Notes under the pieces: model-generated
The model's input: the letters and a program-made list of their open reading frames with translations, nothing else
Database searches by the model: none
What the model was told of the DNA's origin: nothing
Part shown: positions 11,690 to 20,540 of the stretch, one piece after another
Layout: every line of letters starts with the position of its first letter
Position numbering within the stretch: position 1 is the first letter of the stretch
Made by a program: the position numbers and the translations under genes
NCBI GenBank assembly: GCA_033032865.1
Contig: JAWHQI010000148.1
Location: 3,801,501 to 3,865,500 of the forward strand
Source of the DNA: Dactylorhiza incarnata
Taxonomy: Eukaryota; Streptophyta; Magnoliopsida; Asparagales; Orchidaceae
Direction: 5' to 3'
DNA length: 64,000 nucleotides

Positions 11690-12651
11690 CAAGCTCGATA
11701 ATGTATGTCGTATACCGAATCCTGGAAAGAAACCGAAGTTACATTTGATATGGTAACGGCTTGGTGAGAATTTCAACAATCTATGAAGCAGTAGGACCAT
11801 GATGAGGTTGTATTTCTTGAAGCTTAATCTTCTTCTTTATAAAATGACAATCAACTTTGATGGGCGTGGTTCATTCATGGAAGACAAGAATTTTTGATAA
11901 TATGGATTACAACTTGATTGACAAAGAAGTGTCGTGGGAGCAAGAAGAGAAACACCAAGATTGTTTACGAGGTTTTTAAATCGGCTGTGCTTTAAAATCG
12001 CAAAAGCCTTCCAATGATATTCTGTCCTAGCCGTAGAGAGAGCATGGACATGTTGTTTCTTCCTTTTTCATATGACGAGATTGGCTCCAAAGAAGATATA
12101 GAATCTACTCATATAGCAATGATCATCTATAGACCTAACAGATATAACATCGTCAAGATAAACTAGTAGAATCATAGTGCTCTCCAGACATTTATGGATG
12201 AAAAGGAAAAAGTGCAAAAACTACGTTTGAAGAAAATGCCCCAAACTACTTAGTTAAATCCTCAAACTAGGCCCAAGGACACTGCTTGAGGCGTATAATA
12301 ATTTTTTGCGGAGTACAATCAAGACACTCCACCATAACCTTATATTCACGTGCCTGCTACATGCACGCACTCTTTGATAGATTGTTGTTGAGAAATACAT
12401 TGTTGATATCAAGTTAATGCAACTTTCTGTTGCAGTGAACAACAAAGGATATCAAGACACAAACGCAAGAAAATTTGTCTTTATAATCGGTTCACTGCTG
12501 CTCAGTTAATTCGCGTGCGATTAATTGTGCCTTAAGCTACTCAACTGAATAATCATTGTGTTTAATTGTGAATGCCCAACGACATCTAACCTAAGAATGA
12601 CCAAACAATAAGGGCACAATTTCCTTGGTACGATTGGCCCAGAGTGCTTAC
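11690..12651 (-). mobile_element. Old Copia remnant, RT and RNase H part
   Basis: Minus-strand translation, full of stops, gives VGCRWAFTIKHN, then LDINNVFLNNNLSK and RLKQCPWA, which align with Copia RT motifs ([26 protein letters not shown]). RNase H-like text follows down to a polypurine-like tract near 11690 (minus GCTTGCAGGGGAG). Copia F inserted here after 12651, and the same remnant resumes at 17363. Confidence 0.7.
12647..12651. repeat. Target-site duplication CTTAC, left of Copia F
   Basis: CTTAC precedes the LTR at 12652 and recurs at 17363-17367 right after the other LTR, proving the element borders. Confidence 0.95.
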
Positions 12652-12756
12652 TGTTGAATCGGGAAAAAAGAACTATTATTCCGTTTCAATAATAAGTCCC
12701 TCTTTATATAGAGAGGTTACACCATTTAAAACAGGAAATAAAATAATAGTCTAACA
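12652..12756 (-). repeat. 3' LTR of Copia F (105 bp)
   Basis: Minus-strand TGTTAGACTATT to GATTCAACA, with a TATA-like TATATAAAG inside an inverted repeat (CCTCT...AGAGG). No differences from 17258-17362 were found on direct comparison. Confidence 0.95.
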
Positions 12757-12768
12757 CTCCCCCTCAAG
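12757..12768 (-). other. Polypurine tract of Copia F
   Basis: Minus-strand CTTGAGGGGGAG lies immediately before the 3' LTR and would prime plus-strand DNA synthesis. Confidence 0.9.
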
Positions 12769-15037
12769 TTGGGCGGAAGATATCTATCATGCCCAACTTG
12801 TCCACAATCTTGCTAAATATGTTCCCATTCAGCCATTTGGTGAGAATATCTGCTAGCTGCCTGTTGGAGGGCACAAAGGGTGTACACACAATTCTTCTTT
12901 CAATGTTTTCCTTGATAAAGTGCCGATCCACCTCAATGTGTTTTGTCCGGTCATGTTGGACGGGATTGTGTGCGATACTGATGGCTGACTTGTTGTCACA
13001 ATACAGCCGGATAGGCCCTTCTTCCATAAGGCCAAGATCCCTCAGTAAAGCCCGAAGCCATAAACCTTCACAGACCCCCTGGGCCATAGCTCTAAATTCG
13101 GCCTCAGCACTGGATCGCGCCACAACTTGTTGCTTCTTGCTCCTCCAGGTGACAAGGTTGCCTCCAACAAGAGAGCAGTATCCAGAAGTAGATCGCCTGT
13201 CGTCAACAGACCCGGCCCAATCAGCATCGGTATAGACTTCAATCTTTAGATCAGTATTTTGAGTAAACAGGATACCCCTTCCTGGTGAAGACTTGAGGTA
13301 CCGTAGAATCCTGTGTGCAGCATCCATATGTCGGGTCTTAGGAGCGTGCATGTACTGACTCACCACGCTCACCGCATAGGAGATATCTGGACGAGTATGG
13401 GACAGATATATCAACCTCCCCACTAATCTCTGGAATCCTGATATATCTTCAATATCCCCTCCATCATCACGCCCCAGTCGGTGATTTGTTTCAATCGGAG
13501 TGTCAGCTGGTCTGCATCCGCTCATCCCCATTTTTTCAAGAAGATCTAACGTGTATTTCCGCTGAGAGACAAATATCCCCTGCTTAGATCTAGCAACTTC
13601 AATTCCCAAGAAGTACCTAAGTTTTCCCAGGTCCTTGACCTCAAACTCCCTTGCTAGTTTTGCCTTCAAATTCTGAATTTCCTCCACATCATCACCTGTT
13701 ATGACAATATCATCAACATACACAATGAGAACAGTAATTTTCCCAAGCCTATGTTTGATGAACAGCGTATGATCGGCGTTGCTCTGACTATATCCAAACG
13801 ACACCATAGTCTTGTGGAAGCGACCAAACCATGCTCTCGGGGACTGCTTCAGCCCGTATAGAGCCTTTACCAACCTGCATACTTTTCCCCCAGCATTAAC
13901 TGGAGCAAGACCTGGAGGGAGAGACATATAGACCTCCTCTTCCAAGTCACCATGAAGAAAGGCATTCTTCACATCCAGCTGTAACATGTCCCAATTTTTG
14001 CAAGCAGCAACGGATAGTAAGACTCTGACTGTATTCATCTTGGCCACCGGGGCAAACGTCTCCTGATAGTCGATGCCATGGGTTTGTGTATAACCCCTTG
14101 CAACCAACCTCGCTTTACATCTCTCAACAATTCCTTGGGGGTTCTGTTTCACCGAGAACACCCACTTGCACCCGACAAGTTTTTTCCCGTGGGGAAGAGG
14201 GACTAAATCCCACGTATGGTTCTTCTCGAGAGCTTTCATTTCCTCAACCATCGCCTCACGCCACATAGGAACCTCAAGAGCCTGCTGCCACGATACAGGT
14301 ATGGAGAAAGCAGCAAGGGAAGAGACAAAAGTCTTGTAGGAAGTAGAAAGAGAATCATAAGATACATAATTTGATAGAGGATGGCGAGTACAAGACCGGA
14401 TACCTTTTCGAATGGCAATTGGAGGATCAGAAGGCCCTGAGTCAGGATCCACTGACTGTTCTGGTAGCATAGCTGGATCTTGTGTGCTTGTTCTCTTTAC
14501 ACGCCGGGTATATACCTGCAAGGGCGGAGGTGCAGGTGGATCCTGCTGAGGCGTAGGAGAGGAGCTCACCTCGAGTATAGGAGAGCTCACTTCCACTGGA
14601 GTCTCCCCCTGAAGTGAGTGGTACGATGGAGGTATAGGTAGAGGAACAGAGGAGACACCCGAAGGGGGGTGTATGGTGGAGGTGGCAGCAGCCGGAGGGT
14701 AATAGGACTCGGATTCACGGAATATGACATCCATACTGACAAACACTTTCCTTGACGGAGGGTGAAAACATTTGTACCCCTTTTGCGTCGGTGAGTATCC
14801 AATAAAGACGCACTTGAGAGCGCGAGGATCAAGTTTGGACGGGCGAGGGTGGTGTATATGAACAAAGCAAACGCAACCAAACACCCTAGAGGGAAGCCGG
14901 GTAGGTGGTAGATGGAGAGTAGCAAGGGGGTAGAATTCCCAAGGACACGTGTGGGCATACGATTGATGAGGTATGCAGCAGTAAGAACAGCATCGCCCCA
15001 ATAAAATTTTGGAAGATGCATGGTGGATAATAGACAC
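12764..15037 (-). pseudogene. pol: Copia F pol: integrase tail, RT and RNase H
   Basis: A 757-codon open frame. Its N-terminal 40 or so residues are out-of-frame text; homology begins at about RVFGCVCFVH, the integrase C-terminal region. RT has [23 protein letters not shown] and catalytic LIVYVDDIVITG. RNase H has VYTDADWAGS and LYCDNKSAIS and ends at DIFRPT, just before the polypurine tract. RT and RNase H look intact over their full lengths. The frame is displaced from the integrase core at about 14920-14930, where a one-base change separates them. The product would be made only if the frame were bypassed. Confidence 0.9.
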
Positions 15038-16095
15038 CGAGCAACCTCCAGGAGATGGCGATTTTTTCGCTCAGCAACACCATTTTGTGCGGGGGAATAG
15101 GCACAGGTAGTCTGGTGAAGAATGCCATGATCAGCAAGATAGTGTTCAAACTGCGCATCAATGTATTCGCGGCCATTGTCACTACGGAGAATTTTAATGT
15201 TGCATTGAAACTGGGTGGAGATCATATTATGAAATCGGCGAAAAATAGAAAACACATCACTCTTGTGGCGCATCAAATACAACCAAGTAGTACGAGAGAA
15301 GCAATCAATGAACATAACAAACCACACACAACCTGAAATGGAAGGAACCTGACATGGGCCCCAGACATCCGTATGAATAATAGCAAAAGGAATAGAACTA
15401 GGTAACGAAACATGCTTAAATGAAGTACGGATATGTTTGTTTAAACTACAGACATCACAGTTAAAACCCTCAAAAATAGCAGTAGACAAAGTAGGAAACA
15501 ACAACTTCATAACAGGGATAGAGGGGTGTCCTAGGCGACAGTGCCAGGAGTACAATGGGTGGATAGTGCTGGAATGGAGAGCGAGAGTAGATGGAGGTGC
15601 GCCAGAGTCAAGTACATAGAGACCATTCACCATGCTACCAGAGCCAATCACCTTCCCCGTCGTCAGGTCCTGAAAAACACAAGAAGACGGAAGAAAGGTC
15701 ACAGAACAATGCATGGAGTTAGTTAAGTGACTAATTGAAAGAAGGTTACGAGTAAATGTGGGAACATGAAGAACAGAGGACAAGGTAAGAGAGGAGCAGG
15801 GGATGGTGCCCTTTCCGGCAATAGAGGAAAGGGAACCATCAGCAATGCTCACCTTGTCACGGCCAGAGAGAGGAGTATAAGAAACACCCCCTCTTGGGGT
15901 AGGGAACCCATGAAGTCGGAAGCAGGTATCCCGAGTGTGACGATTCTTACCACAATAATCACATAGGAGGTGGTCCTTATCAGTACTCTTCGGCTTGGTG
16001 TCACGTGATGGACGCATCCCGAGAAGAGGGGGTAGAAGCGGCAAGGGCAGAGCTCTCTGGCACGGAATCAGGAAGGAGAGTCTGACGGCGATCAA
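14920..16095 (-). pseudogene. pol: Copia F pol: zinc knuckle, pre-integrase and integrase core; protease motif missing
   Basis: Second frame of the element, open from 16095 to 14587 but homologous only to about 14920. It starts near the gag end with a zinc knuckle CDYCGKNRHTRDTC, then jumps almost directly to SIADGS and SVLHVPTF. Relatives have the aspartic protease DSG motif between these landmarks (DSGSTDHM in the Copia at 20485-23367); here it is absent with no frame break, so it looks deleted. Pre-integrase (WHCRLGHPS) and integrase core with HTDVWG, RSDNGREY and GVAERKNRH are intact. Lack of protease would prevent self-processing of Gag-Pol. Confidence 0.88.
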
Positions 16096-16798
16096 ATTCC
16101 TGCTGCACTAAGCTGTACACCTCAGGGAGAGAGGGTATCTGTGGGCGTCCCATAATCTGAACACTGATCTGATCGAAGTCGCGGTGCAATCCATGGAGAA
16201 ATTCAAATATGCGATTGCGGTCATCCCGGGCTCGAACCATTGCGACATCAATAGGGCAAGCAAAGACAAGAGGATCAAAATGATCATACTCTTGGTAGAG
16301 CTGCGTGAACTCCAAGTAGTATGCTGAAGGAGGACGATCACCCTGCCGGAGTAAACAGATTTTGCGGCGCAACTGGAAGATTTGAGCAGCATTGCCACGG
16401 CGTGAGTAAGTAGACTCCGCACGACGCCAAATATCAGTGGCATTGTCCAGAAATAGGTAATTGCGAGCAATGGACTCCTGCATCGAATTAGTGAGCCAAG
16501 ACATGACCAAGGAATTCTCGGACTCCCACTGGGGCCACTCAGGAGAAGTCCTATCCGGTTCCCGAACATGACCGGAGACATAGCCAAAGAGGCGCCGACT
16601 TTTGAGCGCCAGGGTGATAGAGCGAGACCATGAAAGGTAATTGGATTCATCAAACCGGATAGTAGTGATCTGAGAGGTATTGTGATCAGTGGTTCCACGG
16701 TAGAAGGCCGACGAAGGATGACCACCGGAAGTAGGTGGTGGAGGTGGTGGAGTAACACCGGTGGATGGAGAGGAAGGATCCGATCCGCTAGATCCCAT
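16001..16798 (-). CDS. gag: Copia F Gag capsid part
   Basis: Starts at the ATG at 16796-16798, about 460 bp inside the 5' LTR, which fits a Copia leader. The 265-residue product has a Pro-rich N-terminus, then a Copia-type retrotran_gag domain (FDESNYLSWSRSITLALKS, LWR-type motif DIWRRAESTYS, then LRQGDRPPSAYYLEF). It stops at 16001 before the zinc knuckle, which is read in the next frame over an approximately 95-nt overlap. Gag forms the virus-like particle that packages element RNA in the cytoplasm. The frame offset means the nucleocapsid zinc knuckle is not on the same polypeptide. Confidence 0.85.
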   Translation of the reverse strand: MGSSGSDPSSPSTGVTPPPPPPTSGGHPSSAFYRGTTDHNTSQITTIRFDESNYLSWSRSITLALKSRRLFGYVSGHVREPDRTSPEWPQWESENSLVMSWLTNSMQESIARNYLFLDNATDIWRRAESTYSRRGNAAQIFQLRRKICLLRQGDRPPSAYYLEFTQLYQEYDHFDPLVFACPIDVAMVRARDDRNRIFEFLHGLHRDFDQISVQIMGRPQIPSLPEVYSLVQQEFDRRQTLLPDSVPESSALAASTPSSRDASIT

Positions 16799-17246
16799 GG
16801 CGCAGCAAGAGAACCGGAATAGAAATCCGGTGGAGGATCAGAAAGAGAACCGGAATAGAAATCCGGTATAGGGGAAAGCCCACGAAATTAGGGCATCAAG
16901 ACGCAAGAACATCCATTCAGTCAAACACCACGAGGGCAGGTGGCGCCGGAGAAGAGCATCTCAGGAGCATAACGCCGGCGCCATTAGCAGAGAGAAGAAG
17001 GAGCGAGCAGGTTTCTTCTGGCTGGAGACGAAGAAGAGGGAGCGGGAGACGCGCGGCTTCTTCTGGCTGGCTGTCGCGGTCGGGAGACGAAGAAGGGCTG
17101 GCTGTCGCTCGGTCCGGAACGGGAACGAAGAAGAGGGAGCGGGAGCGGGAGCGGGTGCGCAGGCGGAAGCGGGAGCGGGCGCGCGGAGGCGGAAGCGGAG
17201 CCGACGGGATCGAGAGCGACGGGATCGAGAGGTTAGGTTACGGGCC
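16799..17246 (-). other. Leader of Copia F
   Basis: Untranslated leader between primer-binding site and gag. It contains a 23-bp direct repeat built on GAACCGGAATAGAAATCCGG at about 16811 and 16846 and GC-rich GGGAGCGGGAGCG runs. No ORF of note. Confidence 0.7.
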
Positions 17247-17257
17247 CTCTGATACCA
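17247..17257 (-). other. Primer-binding site of Copia F
   Basis: Minus-strand TGGTATCAGAG starts directly at the inner border of the 5' LTR and is complementary to the 3' end of plant initiator Met tRNA, the usual Copia primer. Confidence 0.93.
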
Positions 17258-17362
17258 TGTTGAATCGGGAAAAAAGAACTATTATTCCGTTTCAATAATA
17301 AGTCCCTCTTTATATAGAGAGGTTACACCATTTAAAACAGGAAATAAAATAATAGTCTAACA
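17258..17362 (-). repeat. 5' LTR of Copia F (105 bp)
   Basis: Identical by eye to the 3' LTR at 12652-12756 over all 105 bp, followed by the CTTAC target-site duplication at 17363-17367. Confidence 0.95.
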
Positions 17363-17676
17363 CTTACATTTCCTCATCCTTTGTTGCATGTCACTCTTAA
17401 TGTTGTATTGCCTCGTGAGTCATGAGTAAAAGAGGGAGTGGTGTCCGCTAAGTGAACATTTAAATGTGTGAAGAGGAGGATCCAAGCTATGAAAGAAAAT
17501 TCAACAAAATAACCGTACGTGCAATGGGAAGATCTTTTGGCACTTGAGTTGCAATTATTGGAGGTCAATTCAGATGTCGAGCTCTATGATGGACATGCTA
17601 CTTGATCGATGGATGGAAAACTTTAAGAGTGTTTTATAAGTAATATGGGGTAGCGGATCCTGTGGGAGTGGTACTA
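17363..17676 (-). mobile_element. Old Copia remnant, integrase-RT linker part
   Basis: Middle piece of the remnant also seen at 11690-12651 and 28009-28330. The degraded minus-strand frame keeps the order of the region before RT, including LPIARTVI, which resembles LPIALRKGTR of intact copies. The Reina-like Gypsy inserted at 17676/17677. Confidence 0.55.
17672..17676. repeat. Target-site duplication TACTA, left of the Reina-like Gypsy
   Basis: TACTA here and at 28004-28008 flank the element. Confidence 0.88.
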
Positions 17677-17998
17677 TATTAGGAACTAGGGGGAATGGAT
17701 CCGGCAAGGGAAGGGCCGACGGAGGTAGAGAGGAGGAGGAAGAAGTAGAGGGGAAAATCCTTTAGGGAGCAGCCCTAAAATTGCATAGATCCAAAGATAA
17801 CCACAATAACCCACAGAACACCCCTTTTATAACCGAAGGGGTGCGAATAACCAGTCTGCGACTAAAACCAGGAAAAACGCCAACATAACATAAGAAAATA
17901 AAACATAACATAAAGGACATCAAACGTCCGCTGGTGTTGTCGCCCCCCTGCGTGTGTAGACGCGCCAGAGGGTTTCCTCGATCTGCTCGACCGTATCA
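17677..17998 (-). repeat. 3' LTR of the Reina-like Gypsy
   Basis: 322 bp; minus strand starts TGATACGGTCGAG and ends TAGTTCCTAATA. It pairs with 27686-28003. The pol reading frame runs about 26 codons into it. Confidence 0.88.
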
Positions 17999-18147
17999 AT
18001 GCCGCCGTCTGGGAAATTCGCCTGGTCCTCAAGGCAGTAATCGGCGAACTGGCGGCGGAAATCCTCCCTAGGTAGCCACGTGGCATCTGAGTCCAGATGA
18101 TTGGCCCAGGCGACCAGGATCTCGTCAGCGAATGGGTTCCCCGTCAC
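17920..18147 (-). CDS. pol: Chromodomain-like C-terminus of the Reina-like pol
   Basis: A 75-codon frame overlapping the end of the integrase frame. The core reads ILVAWANHLDSDATWLPRED followed by an FADYCLEDQ stretch, resembling the chromodomain pattern of an aromatic-rich ILVxW, then a TW and an acidic end. In this family such chromodomains guide integration toward marked chromatin. The frame crosses into the 3' LTR at 17998 and stops at 17920, so the last 26 codons are LTR-encoded. It is offset from the upstream integrase frame by a probable one-base change near 18145. Confidence 0.7.
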   Translation of the reverse strand: MTGNPFADEILVAWANHLDSDATWLPREDFRRQFADYCLEDQANFPDGGIDTVEQIEETLWRVYTRRGATTPADV

Positions 18148-18995
18148 GGGGCTCGCTCAAGTATCTTCGCCGGGTAATAAGGCACCTCACCGGAAAGATC
18201 AACCTCGCTGGGAATGTGGTCGGTTGTCGCATGGTCGCCCACCACATGACGTAGCTGGGAGACGGGGAAGACCGGATGTATGCGGCTGTCAGCGGGGAGG
18301 CGGAGGCGATAGGCGACGGCGCCAATGCGAGCTAAAACTTCAAAGGGGCCAAAAAACCTGGGGGCGAGCTTCGGGCATAGTCTGCGGGCCACAGACAACT
18401 GTCGGTGTGGGTGGAGCTTGATGAACACCTTCTCCCCCACCTGGAAGGAGAGATCCCGCCGCTTTTGGTTCACAAAGGCTGTCATCTTCTGTTGAGCTCG
18501 ACGGAGGTGATCCTTCAGTAGATCCAATATAGTGTCCCGGTCCTGTAAGGCAGTGGCTAAACTCTCCACTTGGCATTCCCCCGGGAGATGTCGGATGATG
18601 GACGGTGGTGGACGACCATAAACTACCTCGAATGGGGTGGTTCCAACCGTACTGTGGTACGCCGTGTTGTACGAATACTCCGCCCAGCTCAACCACTTGG
18701 CCCAACTGCGGGGTTGTTCCCCCACGAAGCAGCGAAGGTATGTCTCCAAACAACGGTTGAGGACCTCGGACTAGCCGTCCGTCTGCGGGTGGTACGCCGT
18801 ACTCATGCGGATGCGTGTGCCCTGGAGCCGAAAGAGAGTCGTTTAGAAGGTACTCAAGAACAGAGGGTCCCGGTCGCTCACGATCGAACACGGAAAACCA
18901 TGGAGCCGGACAATGCCGCTGTTGAAACTCTCCGCGACGGTGGCGGCAATGTAGGTGTGGCACAGGGGAATAAAGTGTCTGTATTTGGACATGTG
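18144..18995 (-). pseudogene. pol: Reina-like integrase, C-terminal half
   Basis: Directly after the Copia insertion at 18996/19001 the minus strand resumes the integrase with HMSKYRHFIPLCHTY. The core then continues through frame breaks to YLRCFVGEQPRSWAKWLSW, YNTAYHSTVGTTPFEVVYGR and the C-terminal GPFEVLARIGAVAYRLRLP, IHPVFPVSQL. It is the downstream half of the protein whose first half is at 23942-24493. A stop near 18770 (TAG on the minus strand) and a frameshift disrupt it in addition to the insertion. Confidence 0.85.
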
Positions 18996-19000
18996 GTCCA
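18996..19000. repeat. Target-site duplication GTCCA, left of nested Copia
   Basis: GTCCA recurs at 23942-23946, immediately outside the other LTR. Confidence 0.93.
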
Positions 19001-19141
19001 AGTGGAATTAGAGAATTGATAATATTATTAGGGCCCATAACCGGGCAATTTAGAGGGATACAAAGAGGAAAATAAGGAGGAATAAACGATGTGGGACTAA
19101 ACCCCACTACAAATAAATACAAATAATAATAAAACCTAATA
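19001..19141 (-). repeat. 3' LTR of nested Copia (141 bp)
   Basis: Minus strand starts TATTAGGTTTTATT and ends AATTCCACT. It differs from 23801-23941 at three positions, two of them in the ACCGGGCAATTTAGAGGG region. Confidence 0.93.
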
Positions 19142-19153
19142 CTCCCCCTCAAG
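19142..19153 (-). other. Polypurine tract of nested Copia
   Basis: Minus-strand CTTGAGGGGGAG immediately precedes the 3' LTR. Confidence 0.9.
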
Positions 19154-20540
19154 CTGGCGCGAAGATATCAAGCAAGCCCAGCTTGCCATAGGTATAAAGA
19201 AGCCGAGAAGGTCCAACGGCCTTGGTAAAGGCATCAACAATCTGTTCAGCAGAGGGAACATAGGACGTGGCAAGAGTCCCCGAACGGATGTGCTCCCGAA
19301 GAAAATGGATATCCACTTCAATGTGCTTGGTCCTCTCGTGGAGAACAGAGTCAGATGCAAGCAAGAGAGCGGACTGGTTGTCACAAATCAGTGTCGAAGA
19401 AGTAGAAGGGGGAAAGCCAAGCTCGGTCAAGAAGGTGCGCATCCAAAGGAGCTCGGTGGCGCCATGGGCCATAGCCCTGTACTCAGCCTCAACAGAGGAG
19501 CGAGACACAACACTCTGCTTCTTGCTTTTCCAGGAAACAAGATTGCCACCATAAAAGGTACACATCCCCGAAGTAGATCGCCGATCGGTGAGGGAGCCAG
19601 CATAATCTGAATCTGTGTAGCAGGTAAGATCGGAAAGTGACGATGAACTGTAGAACAGACCTAGGCCAGGTGATCCCTTCAGGTAGTGGAGGATCCGAAA
19701 GACAGCATCAAGGTGGGAAGTCCGAGGAGCATGCATGAACTGACTGACCATACTCACGGCAAAGCTAATGTCAGGGCGAGTATTGGTCAGGTAGATAAGT
19801 CTCCCAACAAGCCGTTGGTACCTGCCAGGATCAGGAAGAGGTTCGCCAGATTCGGCATGTAAGCCGTGTTTTGGATCCATAGGAGTCGACGCTGGAGAGC
19901 ACCCAAGAAGGCCAGTGTCACTCAGAAGGTCAAGAGTATACTTTCGCTGAGACAAAGAGATCCCCTGGTGAGATCTGGCAACCTCAATCCCAAGGAAGTA
20001 CTTCAGAGGCCCCAAATCTTTGACCTCAAATGCCCTTTGAAGAACCTCCTTGATCTGAACAATCCCGGAGCTGTCGTCACCGGCAAGGATGATGTTATCC
20101 ACATAGACGAGAATAATCACCCTATGGCCATCTGCAGTGGTCCGAACAAAGCACGTGTGGTCGGCATGACATCTGGTGAAACCACTCTGAAGCACAACAG
20201 AACCAAACCGCTCAAACCAGGCACGAGGGGACTGCTTCAATCCATATAATGACTTCTGCAAGTGGCAAACACGACCCAAATACTCCCCCTGAAGCTTGTA
20301 CCCTGGTGGCGGATCCATATAAATTTCTGCGTCAAGGTCGCCATTGAGGAAGGCGTTCTTGACGTCCAGATGGTGAAGGGGCCACTGGTGGCAGGCAGCA
20401 AGAGAAATAAGAAGGCGAACAGAGGAGAGCTTGGCCACAGGAGCAAATGTCACCCCGTAATCCTCGGGGGTCTGGGTGAAACCTTTAGCAACGAGGCGAG
20501 CCTTGTGGCGATCCAAAGATATAGACCCAACGGCAGCCAA
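19149..20540 (-). pseudogene. pol: Nested Copia pol: RT and RNase H
   Basis: 463-codon frame. Homology begins at [14 protein letters not shown] and continues through [12 protein letters not shown], the catalytic LVYVDNIILAG (YVDN where relatives have YVDD, so the second RT aspartate is replaced by Asn), TNTRPDISF, and an RNase H with CYTDSDYAGS and ICDNQSALL. It ends at DIFAPA just before the polypurine tract. The upstream part of RT is in the other frame, and about 30 nt that should link WVY to DRHKARL are missing, causing the frame change. Confidence 0.9.

Larger units (their letters stand above)
12652..17362 (-). mobile_element. Copia element F, structurally complete with identical 105-bp LTRs
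   Basis: A 4711-bp minus-strand Copia with two 105-bp LTRs that I read as identical, a CTTAC target-site duplication, a primer-binding site TGGTATCAGAG (17247-17257) and a polypurine tract (12757-12768). Size and short LTRs suggest an Ale/Retrofit-like lineage, but that is inferred. Despite the very recent insertion implied by the LTRs, gag and pol are in three different frames and the protease motif is absent, so it probably moved using another element's proteins. Confidence 0.95.
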
